Assembly: GCA_900766135.1 (NCBI GenBank)
Contig: CAAFUF010000001.1
Span: forward strand, 1-64,000
From: Paenibacillaceae bacterium
GTDB taxonomy: Bacteria > Bacillota > Bacilli > Paenibacillales > Paenibacillaceae
DNA: 64,000 bases
Reading direction: 5' to 3'
Shown: positions 15,971 to 24,623 of the stretch, one piece after another
Layout of the letters: the number at the start of each line of letters is the position of its first letter
Position numbering within the stretch: the stretch's first letter is position 1
The notes under the pieces: generated by a model
Database searches by the model: none
The model's input: only the letters and a program-made list of their open reading frames with translations
Told to the model about the DNA's origin: nothing
Program-made: the position numbers and the translations under genes

Positions 15971-16677
15971 GCTCGTTGCTTACGGCCATCCGGACCGAAA
16001 ATATCAAGTTGTTCCGTTCCTATGTATTGTGGGGAACCCTGGCGTTCTTCTTATTCGTTACGACCCTTCGCGTTGGTGAAGGGGACTGGGCCACGTATTT
16101 GGGGAATGTCGTGTTTATGTTCGCAAGCGTGTTTGGCATCGTTGGCTTTGGCGTGGTGGCGGGATGGACGTTTGGCCGCGAATACGCCGACCGTACGATG
16201 AAGGACTTGCTGGCCCTTCCCGTCTCACGGGGCAAAATCGTTGCCGCCAAATCGGTGTCGGCGATTGCGGGGTGCCTGATGATCATTCTGATCACCTTCG
16301 CCTTTGCCCTCTTATTGGGCTTTATCGTGGGAGTGCCCGGTTTTTCGGTAGATCAAGTGCGGCAGCATTTGATCCAATTGCTGATTATTTCCGTCCTTCA
16401 TCTATTGCTCTGCGGCCCGGTCGTTATGATTGCCTGCGTATCGCGCGGTTACCTAGCCCCCCTGGCGTTTGCCTTCAGTTCGCTGATGATTGCTTTGATT
16501 GCAGGCCCTACGCGGCTTGGCGCTTATCTGCCCTGGTCGATCCCGGCTCTTCAACTGGCGCGAAGCGGCGGGACGGCGTTTCCGCTGGAGACGGTTAGCT
16601 ACATCATCCCTTTCGTTGTAGGTTTTGCGGGTTATCTCGGAACATGGGCATGGTGGCGTTGGGCGGACCAGAAATAG
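15967..16677 (+). CDS. ABC-2 type permease
   Basis: The 236-residue membrane partner of the preceding ATPase. About six hydrophobic helices can be traced: LWGTLAFFLFVTTLR, YLGNVVFMFASVFGIVGFGVV, CLMIILITFAFALLLGFIVG, LLIISVLHLLLCGPVVMI, LAFAFSSLMIALIA and SYIIPFVVGFAGYLG. The segment FGREYADRTMKDLLALPVSR between helices 2 and 3 is characteristic of the bacitracin-type permease family. I start it at the ATG at 15967, which overlaps the ATPase stop by four bases. A longer upstream frame is out of keeping with the family. Confidence 0.88.
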   Translation: MSSLLTAIRTENIKLFRSYVLWGTLAFFLFVTTLRVGEGDWATYLGNVVFMFASVFGIVGFGVVAGWTFGREYADRTMKDLLALPVSRGKIVAAKSVSAIAGCLMIILITFAFALLLGFIVGVPGFSVDQVRQHLIQLLIISVLHLLLCGPVVMIACVSRGYLAPLAFAFSSLMIALIAGPTRLGAYLPWSIPALQLARSGGTAFPLETVSYIIPFVVGFAGYLGTWAWWRWADQK

Positions 16678-16761
16678 ACGGATGGCTCAAGCAAGGCTAG
16701 ACTATCACTGACTGTATCTGTCAACGATATTGAAATACACTACAAGTAGGAGGCGATTCAA

Positions 16762-17346
16762 GTGATTAATAAGTCCAATGAATTACCGGTTATGTTTTTT
16801 GGCGACCAGCAATCTCTCGAGAATTGGCTTGAGAACAATCACGAGACTTCGCCGGGAATCCGGTTGCAAATCGCGAAGAAAAATTCCGGCGTGACTACCG
16901 TGTCCTACGATGAAGCACTTGAAAGTGCATTATGTTACGGATGGGTTGACAGCCAGAAGGAAAAGTTTGATGAAAAAATGTGGATTCAACGATTTACTCC
17001 GCGTAGGGCGAAGAGTATCTGGTCGAAAGTAAATAAAGACAAAGCAGAGCTTCTCATTACAAATGGAAGAATGAAGCCCTCGGGGTTCAAAGCGATTGAA
17101 GTTGCCAAAAAGAATGGGCAATGGGATAAGGCCTATGAATCACAAAGCATCGCTTCTATGCCTGAGGATTTCGCGATTGAACTTGAGCGTAATGTCAAAG
17201 CGAAGGCATTTTATGAAACGTTGAACAGCCCCAATAAATATGCAATCCTGTTCAGAATCCATAATGCCAAGAAGCAAGAAACCCGGGCGAAACGAATTCA
17301 ACAGTTTGTAGCGATGCTTGAAAAAGGTGAAAAAATATATCCCTAA
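16762..17346 (+). CDS. YdeI/OmpD-associated family protein
   Basis: A 194-residue cytoplasmic protein recognisable by SALCYGWVDSQKEKFDEKMWIQRFTPRRAKSIWSKVN, the family core, and by the C-terminal KKQETRAKRIQQFVAMLEKGEK. Related proteins are annotated as bacteriocin-protection (YdeI/OmdA) proteins, but the biochemical function is unknown. The start is GTG with TAGGAGGCG upstream. It follows the ABC permease by 84 bases and may be separately transcribed. No partner is obvious. Confidence 0.85.
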   Translation: MINKSNELPVMFFGDQQSLENWLENNHETSPGIRLQIAKKNSGVTTVSYDEALESALCYGWVDSQKEKFDEKMWIQRFTPRRAKSIWSKVNKDKAELLITNGRMKPSGFKAIEVAKKNGQWDKAYESQSIASMPEDFAIELERNVKAKAFYETLNSPNKYAILFRIHNAKKQETRAKRIQQFVAMLEKGEKIYP

Positions 17347-17514
17347 TGACGGCAGCAAAGCGCAGGCGATTAGCATTGTTAATGGATTTTCTGCCAAATA
17401 CAACCTTGTAGAAATTGGATGCAAAATAAGACGGTTTGCGCCGGCCGATCCGGTCTACTCAAGTTGCCTCGTTGGGTTCCCGAGATTTTTATCGCCTGAC
17501 AAACTAAACAGTAT

Positions 17515-17548
17515 GGGCCGTCCAACAAGTGAGGACGGCCCAATTTCA
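17515..17548 (+). terminator. Intrinsic terminator after the YdeI gene
   Basis: GGGCCGTCC pairs with GGACGGCCC around a nine-base loop, followed by an AT-rich tract. The stem nearly repeats that of the hairpin at 13515-13542. It also lies beyond the leftward old-yellow-enzyme gene. Confidence 0.7.
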
Positions 17549-17598
17549 TTTTGGAGGGGGTGTTCATATATTGATGATTGTATTTGGTTCGATGCCGG

Positions 17599-18726
17599 TT
17601 AAGCTTTCTCAGCGATAGGGAACCAGCCTGGCGTATGGATGATTTTCAACCATAGGGGTTCAGCAATCCCCAATTTTTCTTGATCATTTAAAGTTAGCTC
17701 CGTACGAATTTCGTTTTCCTTACCTAGGGTTATTTTTTCAACCCAATCGGGATCGATGATCAGTTCTCGTCCAAGCGCAATGAATGGAACTCCCGATTGT
17801 AACGCGCTTAGCGCCTCGTCAGGCGTACGAATCGAACCAACACCGATAACGGGAACTCTTTGCCCGACGAGCTCGTAAATGATTTCCATTCTAGAGCGCT
17901 TGTCCTCTACGCCGCGTCTAGGCTTGGACCAAAAGTCCATTAAAGAGATATGCAAATAATCCAAATTTTTATGTGAGAGGACTTCCGCCAATTTCAGTGT
18001 ATCGGCCATCGTAATCCCAGGTGTCCATTCTTCTTCTGGCGATAACCGATATCCGACAAGGAACGGCTGTTTGGCATACTCGGCCACTGTTTTTTGCACT
18101 TCATCTACAACAGCGAGCGGAAACGCCATACGTTTGTCTATATTTCCTCCCCAACGATCATCGCGTTGGTTGGTGTACGGCGAGAAAAACTGTTGAATCA
18201 GAAACCGGTTTGCCCCGTGAATCTCTACCCCGTCGAACCCGGCCTCGATGGCCCTCCGAGTGCTATCGCCAAACGCACGAATGATCTCCCCAATTTCCTG
18301 CTCTTCGAGAGCTCGAGGGAGTACGCTCCCCCCTTCTTTGGCAACCGCACTCGCACTTACGATCTCGTGGCTCGGCACCAGTTCCGGCGAACTTTCGCGA
18401 CCGCCATGAAAGATTTGCAGTATGGCTTTCGCCCCGCGTTGCTTAATCGTTGTTGCCAGGCGTCGTAAACCCGGGACCTTATCATCATGATCGGCTGCCA
18501 ATTCCCCGCCGAATACCGTGCCATTCGGCTTGACTATTGTACTCCCTGTGACAACCATTCCAACACCGTTCGAACGTCTTTCATAATATGCGATTAGCTC
18601 ATCAGATATCGTGCCGTCTTGCTGAGAATAAGAAATCGTCATCGGCGCATGAACAATGCGGTTTTTGGCTTCGACACCATTCTTGAAACGAAACGACTCC
18701 ATTAAAGACTGATATTTAGGGTTCAT
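17599..18726 (-). CDS. NADH:flavin oxidoreductase (old yellow enzyme family)
   Basis: A 375-residue FMN-dependent ene-reductase that would reduce activated C=C bonds of quinones or enals. Family marks are the N-terminal NRIVHAPMTISYS, the GVEIHGANRFLIQQFFSPYTNQRDDRWGG block with the His/Asn substrate pair and the loop RWGG, and the FMN-phosphate site IGVGSIRTPDEA plus IALGRELI. AAAGGAG precedes the ATG. It is divergent from a MerR regulator, and both promoters have the unusual 19-base spacer, which suggests electrophile-inducible control. A second paralogue lies at 35.1-36.2 kb. Confidence 0.9.
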   Translation of the reverse strand: MNPKYQSLMESFRFKNGVEAKNRIVHAPMTISYSQQDGTISDELIAYYERRSNGVGMVVTGSTIVKPNGTVFGGELAADHDDKVPGLRRLATTIKQRGAKAILQIFHGGRESSPELVPSHEIVSASAVAKEGGSVLPRALEEQEIGEIIRAFGDSTRRAIEAGFDGVEIHGANRFLIQQFFSPYTNQRDDRWGGNIDKRMAFPLAVVDEVQKTVAEYAKQPFLVGYRLSPEEEWTPGITMADTLKLAEVLSHKNLDYLHISLMDFWSKPRRGVEDKRSRMEIIYELVGQRVPVIGVGSIRTPDEALSALQSGVPFIALGRELIIDPDWVEKITLGKENEIRTELTLNDQEKLGIAEPLWLKIIHTPGWFPIAEKA

Positions 18727-18763
18727 GGATGCCCACTCCTTTAGATTGCTTGATTTGAAATTA

Positions 18764-18814
18764 CTGTACTGAGTACAGAACCCATAATAAAAGTTGGTGT
18801 CGAATCCAAGTCAA
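18764..18814 (-). promoter_or_regulatory. MerR-type promoter of the old yellow enzyme gene, with a second palindrome
   Basis: On the minus strand TTGACT (18809-18814) and TATTAT (18784-18789) are 19 bases apart, the hallmark of MerR-activated promoters. The spacer contains TTGG-N8-CCAA at 18794-18809. Just downstream the 15-base palindrome CTGTACTGAGTACAG (18764-18778) lies at about the transcription start and may bind a separate repressor. Confidence 0.65.
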
Positions 18815-18859
18815 GAAGAAAAAAAGGAGCTGTTCAAGGATAGGGACGGGGGAGCAAGC

Positions 18860-18890
18860 TTGACTTGGAGCCGGCTTCAAGAAGTATACT
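18860..18890 (+). promoter_or_regulatory. MerR-type promoter of the merR gene
   Basis: TTGACT (18860-18865) and TATACT (18885-18890) are 19 bases apart. The dyad TTGGAGCCGGCTTCAA at 18865-18880 fills the spacer. It resembles the TTGG-N8-CCAA in the divergent promoter. Confidence 0.7.
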
Positions 18891-18920
18891 ACTCAAAACA
18901 GCAAATCGGGAGGGAACGTA

Positions 18921-19412
18921 ATGGAAGAACCATCTTTTACGATCAAGCAAGCCGCTGAGCAAACCGGAATTTCGGAGGACACGATCCGATTTTACGAAAA
19001 GATCCAGCTGCTGCCTCAGGCAGAACGAAAAGAAAACGGGCATCGCGTCTATCGAAAAGACGATATCTATAGGATCAAACTGATCACCTGCCTCAAAAAA
19101 ACGGGAATGCCGCTTGAGGCGATGCGGCCCTTTTTAGCGGCCTCGGCCGATACCGATTCCGCGGACTATCCCGAACTGGTGAATCAATTAAGAAGTCACC
19201 GTGAGCAAATCGTAAATCAAATCTCCTCGCTTCAGCAGATCGTCGATTTTATTGACCTAAAGCTGAAAGAAGGGAGACCCCGCCAGGAATGCCCGGATCA
19301 AAGTCAAGACGCAGCCGAAGTTTTGGAAGTACGCAAGGAGAAAACAAAAATAAAGCCTATTTCCGTCGTTGAAATGAGTTATTTTTCTGCGACTGCGAAA
19401 ATGGATCGGTAG
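18921..19412 (+). CDS. MerR-family regulator, AdhR/NmlR-like
   Basis: The 163-residue protein starts with a MerR winged helix: FTIKQAAEQTGISEDTIRFYEKIQLLPQAERKENGHRVY. A dimerising coiled coil follows (about residues 82-118). Cys57, in KLITCLKKTGM, is where I recall the redox- or aldehyde-sensing cysteine of AdhR/NmlR. Those proteins activate detoxification genes after thiol alkylation. GGGAGGG precedes the ATG. It faces the old yellow enzyme gene, and both promoters have 19-base spacers with similar dyads, so I infer it controls both. The tail from about 125 is charged and unlike typical family members. Confidence 0.85.
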   Translation: MEEPSFTIKQAAEQTGISEDTIRFYEKIQLLPQAERKENGHRVYRKDDIYRIKLITCLKKTGMPLEAMRPFLAASADTDSADYPELVNQLRSHREQIVNQISSLQQIVDFIDLKLKEGRPRQECPDQSQDAAEVLEVRKEKTKIKPISVVEMSYFSATAKMDR

Positions 19413-19480
19413 GATTTTAAAGTATACGAAAGATTCATGAATAGTTAAAAAATAAAATAAAAAAGGAGAGTCCCGAATAA

Positions 19481-19516
19481 TTGTTAATTAACAACACGAA
19501 TGGGATCTCTTATAAT
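19481..19516 (+). promoter_or_regulatory. Promoter with overlapping palindrome, upstream of the AraC sensor gene
   Basis: TTAACA (19488-19493), a 17-base spacer and a perfect TATAAT (19511-19516). The -35 is embedded in the perfect 14-base palindrome TTGTTAATTAACAA (19481-19494), a candidate operator. Confidence 0.65.
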
Positions 19517-19543
19517 GAATGAAACGGTTTGGGAGAGTTGTAG

Positions 19544-21763
19544 ATGAGAATGAACTGGTATTACCGTACGATTCTTTCCTATGCTCCGATTCTCTTCGTC
19601 ATTATTTCCTCCATGATTTTCATGATTTTCCTGGCCCTCAACAACGCTTCCGAGCGAAAATACCTGGAGACCAACAAAGCGATCTTGGATCGGATCGTCT
19701 TTAACGCGGATGCGAATCTCATGTTGATCGAACGCAACGTCGTCAGCAAATTGTTGATGGATGGCGAGATCCAGGACTACTTCACGAACGGCCCCAAGGA
19801 TGCGCTGGATGACTATCTGCTTCAGAAGAAGATGATCGAATTGAGTTTGGCCTTGCCTTTTGCCAACACCATCTACATCTATCATGAAGCCGAACAGCGG
19901 GTCATTTCGGATTTGGGATCCTACTCGCTGGAAGCGTTTGGCGATGCGGGCTTCTTGACGTCCAACTACGGCAGGAAGGAATCCGCAGGCTGGTTTAATC
20001 CGCGATCCTTTGCCTATTTGCCCCAAGGGGAGGAGGCGCAGCAGGTCGTCTCCTTGGTGAAATTTGCTTATACGGGGGACGACATGCGGGGGGCCCTCGT
20101 GGTGAACGTGTACCAGCGCTCCTTTTTGGAGTACCTCAATTCTTTAAATGAAAGCGATTACAATCGAGTTAGCCTGATCAATGCCGCTTCCGCTGAGGCC
20201 CTCCCGGATTCGGCGTCCGCCATGGACACGATTCGGGTTCAATCCGATTATACCGGCTGGACTTACATCTCGGAGGGGGTTCATGACCAGGGCTACAACT
20301 GGCTGGCCCTCTTCTCGAACGCGTGGATGGTCATATGGGTCATCTTGATTCTGCTGGCCTTGATCGGGTTTACGATCGTGACCCACATCCATTACAAGCC
20401 TATCCAATCGATTATGGAAAAGGTCAGCCAGTTCTCGAATCGGAAAAGCGAGGAGTTGGGCATCAAAGGGGCGAACAACGAGTTCACGTTCATCGAAATG
20501 GCGCTGGATCATCTCCTAAAGCGGTCGCTGGATTACGAGAACCTGCATAAGGAGGACAGTTTGCTGCGGCAGCAGCGGCTTTTTCACGATGTGCTTGCAG
20601 GACATCTCGTGTTGACGGATGAAGAGTTTCGGCAACGACTAGGCGAGTTCAACCTATCGGCCCCCTACGACCGGTTAGGCGTAATTGTGGCGGAACTGGA
20701 CCGATATGCCAAGTTTACGGACAAATATAAGGTCAAAGACCAACATCTGCTTAAATTCATTATCGAGAGCGCCTTCCGCGATCTGGGCCAAAGCCATCAT
20801 TCCTTTGTGTGGCATGCCTGGATGGAGCCGCATCGCATCGCTTTCGTCGTGCACCATAAGGCATCCGATGCGCGCAGCAACCAGGCGGCCGTCACCTATG
20901 CAGAGGAATTCAAGAAATGGATCCATCAGCATCTGGAGTTGACGATATCGATCGGAATCGGGGCGGATTCGAAATCGGTCGAAACCCTCGCGGACTCCTA
21001 TCGGAACGCGGTGGAGAACGTGGAGCTCAAAACGGTGATCGGCCTGCATTCGGTCATCGACAATCGGAAAAGCGCCGGCATATGGAATCTGGACCGCTAT
21101 GCGTACCTGCAAGCCCTGGATTACGCCGCCCAATCCTTCCGCATGAATGAAAGCGAATGGCGGGAGAAATTAACGCAGATCTTCGGCGAACTCGGGAAGA
21201 TGCGGTTTCGCAGACGGGATATGGCGGAGTTTGCCCAGGCGTTCATCAAACGGATGGATAAGGCAGTGCTGTCCTTGTCATCCCCGATTCAAGCCTGCTG
21301 GAAAGGCGATTATCAGGAGCGGTTCGCCGGCTTGACCGAAACGGCGGAGACGCTGGAGGAATTTCAGGAACAGTTCATGAGCCTCATGAACCAGTTCGAA
21401 GCTTATGTGGAAGAGGATCGGCAAGCTCGCAGGCACCATAGCTTGGCCATGCAGGCGAAACATTACATCGATGCGCATTTCGCCGATCCGGGCCTCTCCC
21501 TGGTCCAGGTCAGCGATTACCTGAACCTTCAGCCCAGCGCGCTAAGCGTGATTTTCAAAGAGGAAATGGGGGAGAAATTCGTGGATTACGTCTTGAAGAT
21601 CCGGATGGAGCAGGCCAAACAGCTCTTGTTGGAAACCGAGGATTCGATCCAGTCGGTGGCGGAGCATAGCGGTTACCAGAACGTCAATTCCTTCTACCGT
21701 GCATTCAAGAAATTTCAGGACATTCCGCCGGGGGAGTACCGCAATATGTATCGTACGATCTAA
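19544..21763 (+). CDS. Membrane-bound AraC-family transcriptional regulator
   Basis: A 739-residue one-component sensor common beside sugar importers in Paenibacillus. Helix 1 (about 10-32) and helix 2 (about 263-288) flank an extracellular sensory domain. A cytoplasmic linker is followed by an AraC/XylS DNA-binding domain in the last 100 residues (AKHYIDAHFADPGLSLVQVS, then SVAEHSGYQNVNSFYRAFKK). There is no kinase or receiver domain, so the signal must pass directly from the outside domain to the DNA-binding end. GGGAGAG precedes the ATG. It is 35 bases ahead of a binding-protein gene, which is probably co-transcribed. Confidence 0.9.
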   Translation: MRMNWYYRTILSYAPILFVIISSMIFMIFLALNNASERKYLETNKAILDRIVFNADANLMLIERNVVSKLLMDGEIQDYFTNGPKDALDDYLLQKKMIELSLALPFANTIYIYHEAEQRVISDLGSYSLEAFGDAGFLTSNYGRKESAGWFNPRSFAYLPQGEEAQQVVSLVKFAYTGDDMRGALVVNVYQRSFLEYLNSLNESDYNRVSLINAASAEALPDSASAMDTIRVQSDYTGWTYISEGVHDQGYNWLALFSNAWMVIWVILILLALIGFTIVTHIHYKPIQSIMEKVSQFSNRKSEELGIKGANNEFTFIEMALDHLLKRSLDYENLHKEDSLLRQQRLFHDVLAGHLVLTDEEFRQRLGEFNLSAPYDRLGVIVAELDRYAKFTDKYKVKDQHLLKFIIESAFRDLGQSHHSFVWHAWMEPHRIAFVVHHKASDARSNQAAVTYAEEFKKWIHQHLELTISIGIGADSKSVETLADSYRNAVENVELKTVIGLHSVIDNRKSAGIWNLDRYAYLQALDYAAQSFRMNESEWREKLTQIFGELGKMRFRRRDMAEFAQAFIKRMDKAVLSLSSPIQACWKGDYQERFAGLTETAETLEEFQEQFMSLMNQFEAYVEEDRQARRHHSLAMQAKHYIDAHFADPGLSLVQVSDYLNLQPSALSVIFKEEMGEKFVDYVLKIRMEQAKQLLLETEDSIQSVAEHSGYQNVNSFYRAFKKFQDIPPGEYRNMYRTI

Positions 21764-21798
21764 AACAGAGTTGTCGCATAGAGGGAGGAGGGTTCGCC

Positions 21799-23406
21799 AT
21801 GCCGCTTTCGAGGTCGTGGTTACCGATGCTGGTTTTCATCGTTTTGCTGGGTTTCTTGGCGGGATGCAGCGGGATCGAAGGAACGAATAGGATAAGCTTG
21901 GCGTCGGATCCGGTCCGGCCCGTCGGTGCGGACGGATTCGCGGCAGCCGATGATGGCTGGACGACGCTAAGAATTGAATTGTTCGAGCGCAGCAACAAGC
22001 CGGTCGGCGCGCCGACGATTACCGATAACGCGATGACGCAGTACATTCAGGAGCATTTCGGGGACCCGGAGCGGATCAAGGTTGAATTCGTCACCATCCC
22101 CCGTGCGGAGGAGGTCAGGCGCTTGCAGGTGTTAATGGCCGCGAATCAAGCTCCGGATCTCGTGTTCACGTACGACTTGCCGACCGTCTACAATTTTTAC
22201 ACCCAAGGCAAACTAACCGATTTGTCGCTTTTATTGGAACAACATGGTTCAAGGCTGAAGCAGCTTCTGGGGGACGAAATCCTAAGTTATGGGCGGATCC
22301 AGGGAACCCAGTTCGCGATTCCGGCCAAACGGGTGCTGACCGCCCGAAGCACGACCTTGATCCGGGAGGATTGGCTCCGGGAAGCCGGATTGCCTTTGCC
22401 GGAAACGACGGAGGAATTCTACCGGGCGCTTCAGGCGTTTAAAGAAAACCGGCTGCAAAAGAACGGAGAAACGATCTACCCCTACGGTCATATCGATTAT
22501 TATCATACCGCTCCGCTGCAATACTCGTTTTGGGATTGGGAGCAAATCGCCAAGGAGGACCTCTATGCAGAGCCCGGGTGGACAATGCCCGGTAACAAAG
22601 AGGCGTTCCGGTTTCTAAACCGCCTGTATCACGAGGGCCTGATCGATCCGGACTTTCACCTGGACCGGTTCGCCCAGCAATTTCAGAAGGACTTGGTGAA
22701 CGGCCGCGTAGGGGCCGCAACCCCGAATACGAACGAGCCGGTGTATATGGGGTATTTGGCCGAGTTGCAAAGGAACGACCCGGGCGCGATTCTGACGCCG
22801 ATCGATCCTTTCACGAGCGCAAACGGGAAGAAGAACAAGCCGATTTTGGAAAGTACGGGGATGTACATCATGGTTCCGAAAACGAGCAAGAACGCCGAGT
22901 CTGCGATCAAGTACCTGAATTGGATGGCGCAGCCGGAAAACGTCATCACGCTCCAGAACGGCGTGGAGGGGGTGACGTACCGGATGGAAGACGGGGTGCC
23001 GGTTACCCTGGAGAACGAGGATGCGGACCGCCTGTTATTTAATTATTTCGACTATTGCATCATTTTGAACGGCAAATATGTCAGCAGCCAGGATGAACGC
23101 CTGAATCTGAAAGCGAATGCGTCCAATGCGAAATTCGAGGAATTTACTTCGAAGAGCGTGGAGTACGGCATGAACGACGGCATCGAGCCCCCGCGCCTTC
23201 ATGCGATCCTTCCTTCGGAAATCCGCTATTCCGCCATTTTGAACGAGAAAAACGATGAGATCTTCGTGAAGGTGATCACGGCGGAGCCGGAGGAATTCGA
23301 TGCCGTATACGACGAGGAAGTGGCGGAGTATTTAACCATGGGCGGACAGCAGGTCCGCGAGGAGAAGCATCAGGCTTATAAGGAACAGAGCCGCGCTACG
23401 CGTTAG
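21799..23406 (+). CDS. Sugar ABC transporter solute-binding lipoprotein (first paralogue)
   Basis: A 535-residue extracytoplasmic binding protein of the LplA-like type. The signal peptide ends in a lipobox, LAGC, with Cys23. The body matches the second binding protein at 25.6 kb along its whole length; shared phrases include ITDN-MTQYIQ, VEFVT-PRAEEV, NTNEPVY-GY and YFDYCIILNGKY. AGGAGGG precedes the ATG. A terminator separates it from the permeases, so it may be transcribed with the sensor gene and might serve in sensing rather than import. The substrate is unknown. Confidence 0.88.
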   Translation: MPLSRSWLPMLVFIVLLGFLAGCSGIEGTNRISLASDPVRPVGADGFAAADDGWTTLRIELFERSNKPVGAPTITDNAMTQYIQEHFGDPERIKVEFVTIPRAEEVRRLQVLMAANQAPDLVFTYDLPTVYNFYTQGKLTDLSLLLEQHGSRLKQLLGDEILSYGRIQGTQFAIPAKRVLTARSTTLIREDWLREAGLPLPETTEEFYRALQAFKENRLQKNGETIYPYGHIDYYHTAPLQYSFWDWEQIAKEDLYAEPGWTMPGNKEAFRFLNRLYHEGLIDPDFHLDRFAQQFQKDLVNGRVGAATPNTNEPVYMGYLAELQRNDPGAILTPIDPFTSANGKKNKPILESTGMYIMVPKTSKNAESAIKYLNWMAQPENVITLQNGVEGVTYRMEDGVPVTLENEDADRLLFNYFDYCIILNGKYVSSQDERLNLKANASNAKFEEFTSKSVEYGMNDGIEPPRLHAILPSEIRYSAILNEKNDEIFVKVITAEPEEFDAVYDEEVAEYLTMGGQQVREEKHQAYKEQSRATR

Positions 23407-23430
23407 TAGCCAATTGCATAGGACAGTTGG

Positions 23431-23478
23431 AAAACCGTCCCAAGCAGGGAGCATTCCCTGAATGGAGCGGTTTTTTTT
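23431..23478 (+). terminator. Intrinsic terminator after the first binding protein
   Basis: AAAACCG pairs with CGGTTTT, enclosing an inner hairpin CAGGGA-GCAT-TCCCTG, followed by eight T. It divides the sensor/binding-protein unit from the permease unit. Confidence 0.8.
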
Positions 23479-23655
23479 GCATGAAGCAGCTTGTTTCCCC
23501 ACTGCCTGAACAAAGGTTAGGCATATAAAAAAGGTGAAAAACCCGCATTGAAAAGAGAAGAAGACCCCAAAAAAGGAGAATTTTCCAACGGTCTCCCCTC
23601 GTGTATAGTAAGCAGCAACCAAGCCATGGACTTACCAACCGAAAGGAGGATGCCG

Positions 23656-24606
23656 ATGCAAACGGAAGTCAGGCGGGCGCGTTCGCCGCTCCCCGTCAAA
23701 CGGCGCAAGAATGGCATGGCCGCTTTTCAGCGGCAATGGCCTTTGTATCTTCTGATGCTCTTGCCGATGACGTTCTTTATCGTATTTAAGTACATTCCGA
23801 TGGCGGGCGTCGTGGTTGCTTTTAAGGATTACAACATCTTCAAAGGGATCTGGGCCAGCGAGTGGGTCGGATGGGACGTATTTCGGGAGATTTTTGGAAT
23901 GCCGCAGTTTTATAAAGCGCTGCGCAACACCTTGATGCTGAACGTGTTCTCCTTGCTTACTTTCCCGATTCCGATCATCCTGGCGATCATGCTGAACGAG
24001 CTGCGCGTCAGATGGTACAAACGCGTAAGCCAAACCTTGCTTTATTTGCCTCACTTCATCTCCTGGGTCATCGTCGGCGGGATGGTCATTCAATTGCTGG
24101 CCACCAATACGGGCAGCGTGAATGAATTCATTAAAAGCCTCGGCGGCAAACCGATTCCGTTCCTCGAAGATACGGCGCTTTGGATTTTGACCTACACGGG
24201 AGCCGGGGTATGGCATTATGCCGGTTGGGGAACGATCCTATATCTGGCAGCGCTTACAGGGATCAATAAGGAGCTGTACGAAGCCGCCGAGGTGGATGGG
24301 GCGAGCCGGCTGCGACGAATCTGGCATATCACGCTGCCCGGGATCAAGCCGACGATCGTGGTGTTGTTTATCATCCAGATCGGCCATATGGCGGATATCA
24401 GCTTCGAGCAGCCGTATGCCCTGCAGAACGGTTACGTCATGGATGTCGCTCAAGTGATCAGCACCTACGTATACACGGTCGGGATTCAATCCGCGCAATT
24501 CGCACTGGCGACCGCCGTAGGATTGTTCCAGTCGGTCATCGGGCTGATATTGCTGCTCACGGCCGAACTCATATCCAGGAAAGTAAACCAGCAAGGCATC
24601 TTCTAG
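23656..24606 (+). CDS. Sugar ABC transporter permease (LplB-like)
   Basis: A 316-residue inner component of a CUT1-type importer with six membrane helices and the EAA loop YEAAEVDGASRLRRIWHITLPGI, where it meets the ATPase. I start at the ATG at 23656, six bases after AAAGGAGG; the longer open frame upstream has no site. The N-terminal basic stretch before helix 1 is typical of the LplB branch. No ATPase gene is in this locus. The partner permease starts 18 bases downstream. Confidence 0.93.
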   Translation: MQTEVRRARSPLPVKRRKNGMAAFQRQWPLYLLMLLPMTFFIVFKYIPMAGVVVAFKDYNIFKGIWASEWVGWDVFREIFGMPQFYKALRNTLMLNVFSLLTFPIPIILAIMLNELRVRWYKRVSQTLLYLPHFISWVIVGGMVIQLLATNTGSVNEFIKSLGGKPIPFLEDTALWILTYTGAGVWHYAGWGTILYLAALTGINKELYEAAEVDGASRLRRIWHITLPGIKPTIVVLFIIQIGHMADISFEQPYALQNGYVMDVAQVISTYVYTVGIQSAQFALATAVGLFQSVIGLILLLTAELISRKVNQQGIF

Positions 24607-24623
24607 CCAAGGAGGGAGCTCGC

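Noticed and set aside
18094..18468. 124-codon frame opposite the first old yellow enzyme
   Set aside because: It lies wholly within that gene on the other strand, with no supporting site.
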